DNA of 64,000 nt from Auricularia sp. M13 (Eukaryota > Basidiomycota > Agaricomycetes > Auriculariales > Auriculariaceae), in contig CM073200.1 of the NCBI GenBank assembly GCA_037042915.1, forward strand, positions 124,001-188,000. The letters are read 5' to 3'. The position numbers and the translations under genes are program-made. The notes below the pieces were generated by a model. That model searched no databases and was not told where the DNA came from. It was given only the letters and a program-made list of their open reading frames with translations. This document shows, piece by piece, positions 41,965 through 53,888 of the stretch. Position 1 is the stretch's first letter. The number at the start of each line of letters is the position of its first letter.

Positions 41965-42741
41965 TGACGAGCTACGCTCGTGGCGACCAGGGGCGCAGCG
42001 CTCCAGCCTGCCATTCCGAATATGGAAGGTTCCCGATTAGGCCGGATTTGCGCTGTCAGCACCGCCACACAGCTGCCCTCGTCCGCGGCACACTGCTTTA
42101 TCCTCTAATGCTAGCCTTTCGTCACCTCGTCTACAGTCTTGCACTCTCGACCTCTCGCTAATCCGGCAGTGATAGCCCGGGATGACCGCGACGGCCTTAT
42201 CAAATCGTCCGGCACCATCACCGCGGTTGCACCTGCTCTCCCCCTGTCTGAGACACTTCCCCCTCTCGTCCGTGCACCTTTCCCCCCACGATATGCATAC
42301 CGATCGCCTCGCCTCATTAATCTGAACACAATCCGATCGTTTCGGCTGCCTTTTGACCATCCTCTCACATCCTCTCCATTCTGCCTCCGCCTGCTGTACA
42401 CGGTCTGAGATCCGGCTTTCCGACAACCATATGCTCGCCTCTAATGTACTTAAACCTCTGACTGCGCATTCTGATCCCCAGAATATACTCTCCCACTCTC
42501 TCTCAGCTGCTCTCAGCCCATAAGTCCAAATCAGCTCCCCCAGCTCCTTCAAGCCATTCTCACAGCGTCAGATCGGCGGCCATCCGTCTGACTGCTTCCT
42601 ACTCGTTCCCTATCAACACCTCCTATCTATTCCGTACGCCAGAAGGGGATTTTATCCGTTATCTGTGCTACAGGGCTAGTATTCCTACCGGGTCCCCGCC
42701 CCCGACAGCCTAGCTCCTTCTGCCCCGGAACCTGCGCGTCA
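41965..42741 (+). repeat. 5' LTR of element 3
   Basis: 777 bp, identical by eye to the 3' LTR. The 171-aa frame seen in both LTRs is a chance frame. Confidence 0.93.
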
Positions 42742-42814
42742 TACTGGTGACCACCGCAGGGACTGCAGGTAGGTAGGCCCTTAGCAACCTCATCCGCAGT
42801 CCCGCATCGTCCCC

Positions 42815-45691
42815 GTGGCTTCCGACTCTCGTCGCAGCCTCTACGACCGTCAACAGTCCACCACCCGACACCGAGCACCGAAACCCGACAGTCCCGCCGC
42901 TCCACCACCTACCAAGCGTGCCAAGGCGGTTGCCAAGCCCAAACCGCCATCGTCTCTCGCGCAGCCCTTCGTACACGAACCATCTCCGTCCGATCGCGCG
43001 CGCGCGGAACGACAAGCAGCCGCTCTATCGACCGCTGCCGCCGCTAGCTCGTCGGCGCTCCCTGTTCCCCTCACACCGCAACTCGACTCTCGCGTAGCAT
43101 CTCCGCAGTCGCGCCAAGTCGACGGAGAAAGTCCTCGCTCGCTTCCATCGAGTCCAACCCGTCTCGCGCGACAGCCCTCGCGCGAATCCGAGCCTAATTC
43201 ACCGTCGCCGACCAGCTACGGACCTGCACGTGCCTTATCAGCGCCTGTCGCGTCTCACGTGAGCTCGTCTCACTTACCATCGGTCGCGGATTTTCTCGCC
43301 AGGTTCAACGCGCCGCGGCCTCGCTCTCCAAGCCCGCCTCCGTCTCCGCCGCCGCATCCATCGCCTCCTCCCCCTCGCGAGCCGTCTCCGTCTCCGTCTC
43401 CGCCACCGCCACCACCTCGACTGACGCAACTCGCGCATACTTCGAAGATGGCGCAGCCTGCTGAAATGCCTATGCCGAAAGAGCGCCGCGCGCCTCATTT
43501 CGACGGCGATGGACGTCTCCTCATCGCCTTCCTACGCGACTACCGCGCGTTCACCGATGCGGCGCTCTACGACGATAAGACCGCCATCGAACGGATTGTT
43601 CTCTACATGACCGCGAAGCCGCGCACTCTCGTCGAGCGCTACGACGAGTTCCGCTCGCCGACCTCGTGGGACGCGTTCCGTACGCGCATGATCGAGGACT
43701 ACGTCGACGCTGAGGCACCGTCTGACTTCCGCCGCGCCGATTACGACGATTTCGTCGCCAAAGCCATGTCCACGACGATCCGCACCACGGAGAAATTGGG
43801 CGAGTTCACGCGTGAGTTCCGCGCGCTCGCGTCCGATGTTCGACGCGCCAAGGCCATCCACGACGAGGAGATCCAGAAGGATTACGTCGACGTGCTGGAG
43901 AAGTCGCTTGGGCAGGAGCTTGTTGCACGCCTGATAGCCGAGCACAAGGACAAACGGCGCAGCGAGTGGTCCGTCGCGGATACGCTCAAGCAAGCGAAGA
44001 TAATCTTGAAGGACGCAGAAGCGGAGAGCAAACGACGCGCGGGCGCTGCGAAACCGCTCGCCGCGTCGCCGCCTGCTGTCGCACCTCAGGTCACCGTCAA
44101 GGTCGAAGACCCGACGCTCACGCTGCTGCAACGTATCAGTGCTCGCATGGACGCACTCGAGCGCCGCACCGCACCTGCTCCGAGTTCCGCGCAAGCTGGA
44201 GCGACCGCCACTTCGATACACGCCGATCCGCCAGTCGCCGCGCCGCCTGCTGCCCGCTATTCGAATTGTTATTACTGCGGCGGCGAGCACCGTATCGCGC
44301 AGTGCGCGCCGCTCGTCGAGGACATCAACGCTGGCCGCTGCATCAAGAACGATCAGGGGCGCGTCGTTTATCCCAACGGTGAAGCTATACGTACCTCGTA
44401 CGGCACCACTCTACGCGACAAAGTCTTGGAATTTAACCGCCTCCACCCTGAGTATGCCGCGAAAGGATCCGCGTCGGCGACCGCGATGCTCATCGAGCTG
44501 GGCGAGACTTTCTTCGACAATCCGACCAAGACACCGTTTCCCCAGTTCTCGATCCCCGAGTTCGAATCCGAAGACGCGGAAGCTGCATGGTACGACGTTA
44601 TGATGCAACACGTCTATGCGTATGAAAAAGGACGCACCGTCAACGGTCAGCCGCGCCGCCCCGGGTTGCGCAGCGGCGGGCCCGTCCAGCCGCAGAAGAG
44701 CGACGCCAAAGACGCGAAACCGGCTACCGCAGCTCGCGCCGAGCCTACTCGAGACCGCCCGCCGCACTTCGAGTCGACGGTTGACCGCATTCCCCCCGCG
44801 CGCGACGACGCTGCAGAGCGTGTGCCGCCGGCGGCTCGGTTCATCGCGCCGGGATCTACACCTGCGCCGCCGCGTCAGTCAGTGCCTGCCGCGACGATCG
44901 AGGAAGTGCCGGATGTGGACGCACCGCGGCAGCCTCGCGCGAACGCACCTGCAGCAGCGCCGGCCGTAGTACCTGCCATTGCCCCTCGCCCGCAGTTCAA
45001 ACTGCAAGCACCGTTAGAAGACGAGGGCCTGGCGAAGATCATTAGCGAGCGTATTTTGGAATCGAAGGTCGTCCTTACCGTACACGAGCTGTTCGCGATG
45101 AGCCCGTATCTGCGTCGGCACTGGAAGGACCAAGCAACCACGAAACGCGTCGTGGTCGGGTTCGCCGGCACCGGTGACGCGACTAATCAAGGGGCGGATG
45201 TGTTCACCTTCCGCCAAGCGGAGCCGTCCGACGCTTCGCGGGATCTAATCACTGCTGAGGCCGCCTTGCCTCTTCGCTATCTCGACTGCCTCGTGGGCGG
45301 CTTCCGCGCCGAAGGGGTCGTCGACAACGGGTCCCAGCTGGTGATCATCAGCCAGGAGTTCTGGGAGGCTCTGGGTAGTCCGATCGATGCCCAGCACCGC
45401 GTCAACTTGACCGCCGCGAACAAAACCACGAACCTCACGCTCGGGCTCTGCGTGCTGCCAGTCGTCGTAGCTGGCCTCACGTTCCACCTGCGGGCGCACG
45501 TCGTTGAAGACGCTCCGTTTTCGCTTCTGCTTGGTCGACCGTTCCTCGCTCTAGCCCGTGCAACCGAAGACACTCGCGGCGACGGCAGCTCGTTCCTCAC
45601 CTTGAACGATGACAACACCGGCCGTTCAGTCCGCATCCCCACCCGCGCCCGTCGTTCTCCACGCCCAGAATCCATGCCGCTGGATTTTTGA
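42815..45691 (+). mobile_element. gag and protease region of element 3
   Basis: A single frame of up to 958 codons; the first ATG before the conserved part is at about 43449 (MAQPAEMPMPKERRAPHFDG). The capsid-like region has FLRDYRAFTDAALYDDKTAI and LGQELVARLIAEHKD. A zinc knuckle CYYCGGEHRIAQC lies near 44270. The C-terminal part contains a retropepsin-like VVDNGSQLVIISQEF near 45315 and LLLGRPFLAL. The Pro/Ser-rich front has a PPPSPPPHPSPPPP-type stretch. Confidence 0.8.
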
Positions 45692-48273
45692 GCGGGGAAG
45701 GACGTTCCAGCGCCGCCGTATACCACTCTTCCACGCAGCCGACCCTTCCCTCGTCAGACACGACCCAGAATGCGTTACGTCCGTTCATTCTTGCATACCC
45801 GTATATAGCTCTGCTGCCCCTGACTTATCTCGCACTCGTGATGCTCGAATCCGCCCTCCAGTTCAAGTTTCTTGTGCTCCTCTCTATGACCTCCATTTAT
45901 CTCGCTCTGCCGCCTGTCGTCTCGCTCCTTGTCAACAATTCGGACTTCTTCCCAACCCGCTACCGCGCTGTATCAACCGTAATGTTCGCAGACCTGTGCC
46001 GAGGGGCCCGGGCGGCTCCTCGGTCGGACTCGCTGTCCGCCGCGCCACAAGTGCGCGTTACTCAAGACCGTGCGCGTCTACGTGCCCTGGACGATTACGT
46101 CGACCTCGAGGCGCCAGCTGGCACCCAAATTATCACGGGAGACGCGCGTCGTGTCCCCCTCGCGACGTTCGTACCGACCTGCGCCAAGGCGCCAGCACCG
46201 TCCGCTATGCCCGCCTGCACCAGCTATGCGCTGTCCGATCCACCGTCTACATCGTTCCCATCCGTCTGTCCGTCGATCCGCCCGTCTGTCCATCCGTCTG
46301 TCCGTCCGTCCGCTGTCCGTCCATCCGTAGACTGTCTCATTTATGAGCTGTCGAATCCGCCATCCATCACTCCGTCCGCGGCGGTGGAATATGTACCGCT
46401 ACCGCCTGCTGGCGACGACGAATACACCTTCTATCTGCAGTACATGCCCGCTCAGCCCAAATCCGCCGCGCTTCAGACCTACGCGGAGGTCTTTTCGGGA
46501 ATCAAGGTCGAATACGCCGCCAACGGCGCGCGTCATGTTCCCGATGGTCTCAAGCCTGATACGGGGCGACCCAAGAAACCCTACAAGCCTGTCGCGAGGA
46601 AGGTCAAGCCCTTACAGGAGCGTATGCCAGAAGAATACCGTATAGAGCGCCATCGGCCGGCCGACTGCATGGATGGTCTGCCGCCGCTGCCGACCAGTCC
46701 CCCGCGCTGGGAGCCTACAACCGCGCACCTCACCCGCGAACGTATGGCCGGATTCGAGCTTGAGAAGGACGACTTTCTCTGGCCGGAGGAGGTGAAGCTC
46801 TTCGAATTTATTATCGAGCAGCATCAGGAGGTCTTCGCGTGGGAAGAACGCGAGCGCCGCCGCTTCCGCGACGACTATTTCCCTCCTATTAAATTCCCTG
46901 TCGTGCCGCACGAGCCCTGGACAGACCGTAACATCCCCATTCCACACGCAATCCGCGATCGCGTCATCGCTCTTTTGAAGGACAAGATAGCCGCGGGAGT
47001 GTACGAACCGTCGACTTCGGCATACCGCTCGGGGTGGTTCTGCGTCGTCAAGAAGGACGGGTCGTCGCTCCGCATAGTACATGACCTGCAACGCCTTAAC
47101 AGCGTCACGATACGCGACGCGGGGACGCTGCCGTCACCGGACGAGGTCTCCGAGCGCTGCGCGGGACGTGTCTGTATCGGTGCTCTCGATCAGTTCAGCT
47201 CCTATGACTTGCAGCTCGTACACCCCGACTCTCGCGACCTCACCACCTTCCAGACTCTCGTTGGAACTCTGCGTCTCACATGTTTGCCGCAAGGCTACTC
47301 GAACGCGGTCGCCGTACAGCACGGAAACCTGCTCTTCCTCCTTAGACCCGAAATGCCTGACAATGTCGAAGTCTTCGTCGACGACGTGCATCCGCTGGGG
47401 CCGCGCTCGCACTACCTGCTTGACGACGGCGCATACGAGACGATTCCCGACAACGATGGCATCCGCCGTTTCATCTGGGAGTACGCGCAGTCTCTCAACC
47501 GCGTCATTCAGCGTCTGCGACACGCTGGCGCGTCGATCTCGGGCAAGAAGGCACAGATATGCGTGCCTAAGCTTGTAGTTGTGGGGTACGAAGTCTCCTT
47601 CGAAGGGCGCCGTCCGCTGCAAGACAAAGTCCAGCGCGTAATCGACTGGCCGCGGTGCAAGAACGTCAGCGATGTCCGCGCGTTCCTTGGCACTGTCGGG
47701 CTCGCACGTCTCTGGATTTGAAATTTCGCGCTCATTGCACGCCCACTCACAAATCTCGTCAAGAAAGACATTCCATTCCAGTTTGACGACGAGTGCCACG
47801 AGGCGATGTTGCGTCTCAAGGAGGCTGTCGTGCGCGCACCCTGCATTAAGCCCATCGACTACAAGTGTGGCCGTGACGTCGTCCTAGCCGTCGATTCCTC
47901 TATTTATGGTGTGGGGTTCATACTACTGCAACTTGGACCCGCGGGAGAACGGTGCCCTGCGCGCTTTGGCAGCATCGCCTGGAATGAAGTCGAGTCCCGT
48001 TATTCCCAGCCCAAGATCGAGCTCTACGGCCTATGGCGCTCGCTTCGCAACGTACGCATCTATGTCTTCGGCTTGCCGGTGCTGCTCGTCGAGATGGACG
48101 CCAAATATATCAAGGGCATGCTGAACCACCCCGACCTCCAGCCAAACGCCACGATCAACCGTTGGATCGCCGGCGTGCAGCTCTTCAACATCAAAATTGT
48201 CCATGTTCCCGCTGAGCGCCACGCCGCCGCAGACGGTCTGTCACGTCGACGTCCATCGCCTGACGACCCTGAC
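45688..48273 (+). mobile_element. pol of element 3, 5' part (RT and RNase H)
   Basis: RT signals: SGWFCVVKKDGSSLRIVHDL, LDQFSSYDLQLVHPDSRDL, FVDDVHPLG. RNase H region: KCGRDVVLAVDSSIYGVGF and AERHAAADGLSRRRPSPDDP, the last just before element 4. A CCGT-type simple repeat (about 46250-46330) lies in the front of this region. Confidence 0.85.
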
Positions 48274-48557
48274 TGTTACGGCTCATTCGCTTTTCGCTCC
48301 TATCGCCATTGGGCTTATCGGACCTCACTCGCGCCGACGTCATACGGACCGAGTCATCAGACCGAGACCCGCCGGCGCATGCGTGGCCCCGGCCTGCGGT
48401 CAGCAGTCCGGCCGGATCCGGACCCCCTTTATATACCGTGTGTTGTCCGCTCTTTGTATGCTAGATTCGAGCTGGTTTGCCCACCGCCGATACATCTCGT
48501 CCTTTTCCCCCCACCCGCAGAGCGTCCGTTCGGCGAGTATCCTCGGTCACCGTAACA
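48274..48557 (+). repeat. 5' LTR of element 4
   Basis: TATATA (48430-48435) lies 33 nt before AGATTCGAGCT (48463-48473); its exact complement AGCTCGAATCT is at 48560-48570, two bases past the LTR end. Confidence 0.93.
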
Positions 48558-48733
48558 TAAGCTCGAATCTACCCCTCCCTTACCGACGCTCCGCGTATCC
48601 CCCGTTCCTTCCCCCGCCTTCACCCCGCGCCCTCGGTCAAGCTGTCGCACACCACCCCCGACGTCCAGGCCGACGGCGAAGAACTCGCCTCCCATCTCCA
48701 GCGCCTTTCGCTTTCCCCGACACCACCGTCAAG

Positions 48734-49833
48734 ATGCCGATGACGACCGAGGAGTTCGCTACCTCCATCGAAACGTCGTTGGTCAACGCCATCAAATCGC
48801 TCGGACTCAAACCGGGCAACCCACCCACCAAAAACTACGTCCAGGCCCCGGAGGATTACGATGGGACCCGCGCCAACTACGAGACCTTCCGTCGGACCTT
48901 GGAGCTCCACGTCAAAGGAATCCCCGGCGACCGCAACAAGATACTCGCCGCGCTCGGCTTCCTGACCAAAGGTGACGCCGACGCTTGGGCACAGAACTGG
49001 GGTCAGCTCCACGACCTGGACTCGCCGGACCTCAAGTGGAGCGACTTCCTTCGCGACCTCGACGAGAAGTTCCTCGACCCGCGCATCGCCGAGCACGCCC
49101 GCGAGGCGATCTCCAAGCTCACTCAAGGCCGAGGCGACGCCGACACCTTCTTCCTCAAGTTCGACGAGCTCCGCATCAAGGCCGGATTTACCAACCCGGA
49201 GTATCACGACATCGTTCTCGTCGACTACCTTCGGCGCAACCTCAAGCCGGCGCTCGTCCTCGCCGTGATGCAGTCGCACGAAATCTTCCGGACCACCAGT
49301 CTCGCCACGGTCGAAGGACTTCGCAAGGCCGAGGTCGCCACCGAGGACAAGCTCGTCAAGATGGAGGCCGACGCCGAGAAACCGCTCGGATACTTTCAAT
49401 TCCGCAAGTACGCCCTTGAGCAGGACCCGATTATCCGCCGCCACGGTGACCACGCCCGGCCACCAACTCTACGCCGCGCCCGGCGGCCAAGCCCTTCGTT
49501 CACCATTACACCGAGAGGGTGACTCAACCGGTGATTGTACCTGCCGCGGCGCCCGCTCCGGCGATCACCGCCCCAGCCACCCCCGGTCCTGCGCACGACC
49601 CGGACCCCATGGACGTGGACCGTCACCGCGCTCGGACCCTAGGACTCTGCTACCGCTGCAAGAAACCCGGCCATCTCGCTCGGGACTGCCAGGAGAGGAA
49701 CTTCAAGGACGTCATCCGAGGCCTTTCCACCGAAGACATGGAGGAGATCGCTCGGATGGTCGAAGGAAAATCCACGCTCCTGGAGGAACACGCCGAGGAG
49801 ACCGAGGACAAGGATTTTTCCGCCCCGCAGTGA
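48734..49833 (+). mobile_element. gag region of element 4
   Basis: Begins MPMTTEEFATSIETSLVNAI; capsid-like segments KNYVQAPEDYDGTRANYETF and WSDFLRDLDEKFLDPRIAEH; zinc knuckle CYRCKKPGHLARDC near 49650. Confidence 0.85.
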
Positions 49834-49963
49834 TTTCCGCGCGATCCCTGTGGGAAGGCGACGGTGTGCCCTCCGTACCGAATACAGATGAACGTCTTGT
49901 CGATACGCACACCGAGCGTGAACACCTAAGACTCGCCGAGGTCCGACCCTCGGCCCTAAGGCA

Positions 49964-52900
49964 AATGAACATACCTCTCACCCTCACCTCCCTCGACACC
50001 GGAGAACGGATCCCGGCCAAAGCTCTTTTGGATAGTGGATGCACGACCTCAAGTGTGGACCAGGCGTTTGTCAAACGCCGGCAGCTTACAACCCAAGCCG
50101 CAGCCGTCGTTCGGACCGTCTACAACGCCGACGGCTCGGTCAACGGATTTATCAAGGAGTACGTCGAACTCCTTGTGGTCGTGCGCGACGCACGCGGCCG
50201 CGAACACCGCGAACGGCGCGACTTTCCGGTAGCCAATCTTGGTGGAAAACACGACCTCTTTCTAGGATACGACTGGTTGGTGGAGCACAACCCGGAAATT
50301 GACTGGCCGAAGGGGGCGCTCACGTTCACCCGCTGCCCGCCTCGCTGTGGTATGCCGAACCCGGCGCCGAGCTCGGCCCGCTACCTCGCCGAGGACTTCG
50401 CCTCACTCGCCGACGCTTTGGAGTTCGCGGCCGACGACGAAGAAGAGTACGTTCGGGCTTTCGAGTCTATCTCAACCCGCATTGAGCAGGCCGCCAAACC
50501 CGCCGTCGTCGCCGACATCCCCGAATACTACCGCGAGTACGCCGACGTGTTCGAAAAGAAGGAATTCGACAAGCTACCCCCCCATCGTCGGTGGGATCAC
50601 GAAATCAACCTCAGGCCCGGATGGGAGAACGACCGCAAGCTCCGCGGAAAGGTTTACGCCTTGTCGCCGAAGGAGACACAGGCGATGAACGAGTTCTTGG
50701 ACGAGAACCTCGCGACGGGTCGTATTCGGCCGTCCAACTCGCCCATTGCATCGCCGCTTTTCTTCGTCGGCAAGAAGGATGGAGGACTCCGACCGACTAT
50801 GGATTACAGGAGGCTCAACGACCACACCGTGCGGGACTCCTACCCCCTCCCACTGGTCGCCGACGTCATGACCAAGATCAAGGACGCCCGTTATTTCTCT
50901 AAGTTCGACGTCCGATGGGGGTACAACAACGTCCGAATCCGACCGGGAGACGAATTCAAGGCCGCGTTCATCACGAGCCGAGGTCTGTTCGAACCCACCG
51001 TCATGTTCTTCGGCATGACCAACAGCCCGGCCACCTTCCAACGCATGGTGGACGACATATTCGGCGACCTTATTCGGCGGATCGTCCTTATCGTCTATAT
51101 GGACGACCTTTTGGTTTTTACCCGCACCTTGGAGGACCATCGGACCGCGGTTCGGGCCGTACTGGAACTGTGTCGGCAGACAGGCCTATACCTCAAACTG
51201 GAGAAATGCGAGTTCGAGCAAGCCCAAGTCAAGTTCCTCGGCCTGGTTGTAGGAAACGGGCAGGTATCCATGGACCCAGTCAAGGTGGAGGCCATACGCC
51301 GTTGGAACCCCCCGCGCAACCTGCGGGAGGTCCGGTCGTTCATGCAGTTCTGTAACTTCTACCGGAACTTCATCCCCCATTTCGCGCACATCACGAAACC
51401 CTTCAACCGTCTAACGGAAAAGGGGTCGTATTCGAATGGGGCCCGGAGCAGCAGCAGGCTTTCGAGGACCTTCGCGACGCCGTGTGCAACGACGTTACTC
51501 TTCTTCTCCCCAGGACCGGGCCCCGTTCAGGTTGGAGACCGACGCATCAGACTACGCGGCAGGAGGAGTCCTCCACCAGGTCATCGACGGGAAGCTACGC
51601 CCACTCGGGTTCTTTAGCAAGAGCTTCAGTCCCGCCGAGCGTAATTACGAGATCTACGACAAGGAGATGCTCGCGATGATGCTTTGCCTCGAACATTGGC
51701 GCCACTTCCTCAAAGGGGCCCCGCAGTTCCAGATATGGACCGACCATCGGAATCTGCAGTACTTCCGCGAGCCGCAAAGCTCAACCGTCGGCAAGCTCGT
51801 TGGCTCACCGAGCTCTCCGAGTATGATTTTACATTGCACCACCGGCCGGGCAAGACGAACGTCATCGCCTGACGAGCTGAGCCGGAACATGCCTAATGAG
51901 GGGGCAGAAGACAACGCCGACGTTGTCCTCCTGCAACCGGACCGTTTTAAATCAACTCGCCGAGGAGCACAACGGACCGTTGGACGTGATCATTCGGCAA
52001 CTAGGACTCGAGACGAGGACCACATCCTGGCCGAGGTTCGCAAGTACGCCAACGAACGCGACGAGGCAGTCAAGAAGGGCCTGCTTGCGTACCCGCAGGA
52101 CTTTGTGGAGACGAACGGCGTCGTCGAGTACAAAGGCCGAGTCTACATCCCGCGTAACCGCCGACTACGTGAACGCATCGTCAGCGCATTTCACGACACA
52201 CCGATAGCAGGACATCCGGGCAGGTACAAGACTTTGGAGCTCCTTAACCGGTACTACTGGTTCCCCGGCATGACCGCGTATGTTGCGCGTTACGTCCGCG
52301 CATGCGACGTTTGCCAACGCTCCAAACCGAGGCACGGACCCCTGGCAGGACCCCTACACCCCAACGAGGCGCCGAGTGCTCCGTGGGAGGTCGTTTCCGC
52401 CGACCTCATCGGGCCATTGCCCGAGTCGTTTGGCTTCAACGCGGTCTTCGTCGTGACCGACCGCCACAGCAAGATGGTCATCCTCTGCCCGACGCATGTT
52501 ACGGTGACGTCGGAGGGTATAGCGCTTGTACCGTGACTTCGTCTTCAAACGGTTCGGCCTGTTCAAGAAGCTCATCAGCGACCGCGGCCCGCAGTTCGTG
52601 TCGGGATTCGCGAACGAGCTCTACAAGCTCCTCGGTATCGAGGCAAACCCGTCCACCGCGTACCACCCGCAGACCGACGGACAGACCGAGCGGGAGAACG
52701 CGGAGATCGAGAAGTACCTTCGCGCATGGACCAACGCCCGGCAGGATGACTGGGCCGACTGGCTCGCTATGGCCGAGTTCGCCATCAACAACCGCGCGTC
52801 CGAGGCGACGGGTACGTCTCCGTTCTTCCTCAATCACGGTCGCCACCCACGTATGGGCGTGGAACCGCGTCGAGCGGTCACCAACGAGTCGGCCGCCCAG

Positions 52901-53600
52901 TTCGCCCAGCGGATGGAAAGGACCTGGGAGGAGGCCAAATCCGCACTCACCAAGGCCGCCGCGTCCATGAAGACACAGTACGACCGGCGCCGAGGTGCTT
53001 CGCGACAATACAAGGTCGGCGACAAAGTGTGGCTCGAAGCGACCAACCTCAAGCTTGCGGTCTCGTCCAAGAAACTGGCCGAAAGGCGCTTCGGTCCTTT
53101 CAAGATCCTCGAAAGTGTGGGTCATTCCGCCTTCAAATTGGAGCTGCCGGAGGCGTGGAAAACCTACACCCCGTCTTCCACGAAAGCCTCCTCTCGCCGT
53201 ACGTTGCGCCGTACGCCCCGCACCAACGCCGCCCCGCCCCGCTGGCGCCGACCATCGTGGACGATCACGAGGAGTACGAAGTGGAGGAGATCCTGGATTC
53301 CGAGAAGCTCGGACGAGGCGTTGTCTACCTGGTCAAATGGGCCGGCTACGGGCGCGAGCACAACTCCTGGGTCCCCAAGGGAAATCTCGGCAACGCGATC
53401 GGCGCGCCGAGGACTTCGTCCGCCGCAACCCGGGTAAACCCCAGAACATCCACTCTCTCGTCTTCGACCGTGCCATGTTTCCCTCCAACTTCTTCGAGCG
53501 CCACCATACCACAGGGATCGACTTCAACATCCCCGACCCGGTCACCGCGGCCCGCAGGGCGCGGGCCCTCGGCACGACGCTCGTTCGGTCCTAGTAGGGG
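49964..53600 (+). mobile_element. pol region of element 4 (protease to chromodomain)
   Basis: Protease LLDSGCTTSSVDQAFV near 50030; RT with LRPTMDYRRLNDHTVRDSYP, KFDVRWGYNNVRI and YMDDLLVFTR; RNase H with METDASDYA-like and YDKEMLAMMLCLEHWRHFLK; integrase HPGRYKTLELLNRYYWFPGM with CDVCQRSKPRHG, and AYHPQTDGQTERENAEIEKY; chromodomain EVEEILDSEKLGRGVVYLVK then WAGYGREHNSW near 53.28-53.4 kb. Confidence 0.88.
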
Positions 53601-53604
53601 GTTA

Positions 53605-53888
53605 TGTTACGGCTCATTCGCTTTTCGCTCCTATCGCCGTTGGGCTTATCGGACCTCACTCGCGCCGACGTCATACGGACCGAGTCATCAGACCGAGACC
53701 CGCCGGCGCATGCGTGGCCCCGGCCTGCGGTCAGCGGTCCGGCCGGATCCGGACCCCCTTTATATACCGTGTGTTGTCCGCTCTTTGTATGCTAGATTCG
53801 AGCTGGTTTGCCCACCGCCGATACATCTCGTCCTTTTCCCCCCACCCGCAGAGCGTCCGTTCGGCGAGTATCCTCGGTCACCGTAACA
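53605..53888 (+). repeat. 3' LTR of element 4
   Basis: 284 bp; differs from the 5' LTR at two sites seen by eye. Confidence 0.93.

Larger units (their letters stand above)
48274..53888 (+). mobile_element. Element 4: Ty3/gypsy LTR retrotransposon nested in element 3
   Basis: 5615 bp with two 284-bp LTRs (48274-48557 and 53605-53888), TGTTAC...GTAACA, and target duplication CTGAC (48269-48273 and 53889-53893). The LTRs differ at two or more positions, both CpG transitions. Order gag, protease, RT, RNase H, integrase, chromodomain, with a polypurine tract AGTAGGGGG just before the 3' LTR. A self-priming-type site is present. No space for an antisense gene. It is broken, with about three or four breaks. 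Confidence 0.93.

Noticed and set aside
42037-42552. 171-aa frame present twice (also 56639-57154)
   Set aside because: It lies wholly inside the two identical LTRs of element 3; the repetition comes from the LTR, not from a gene pair.
46255-46330. Regular CCGT-type repeats that at first suggested a CRISPR-like array
   Set aside because: Units are 4-8 bp without unique spacers; it is a simple repeat inside element 3.
49396-49626. Antisense gene in element 4 comparable to elements 1-3
   Set aside because: Only short minus-strand frames exist, none in the 3' region, where the polypurine tract follows pol directly.
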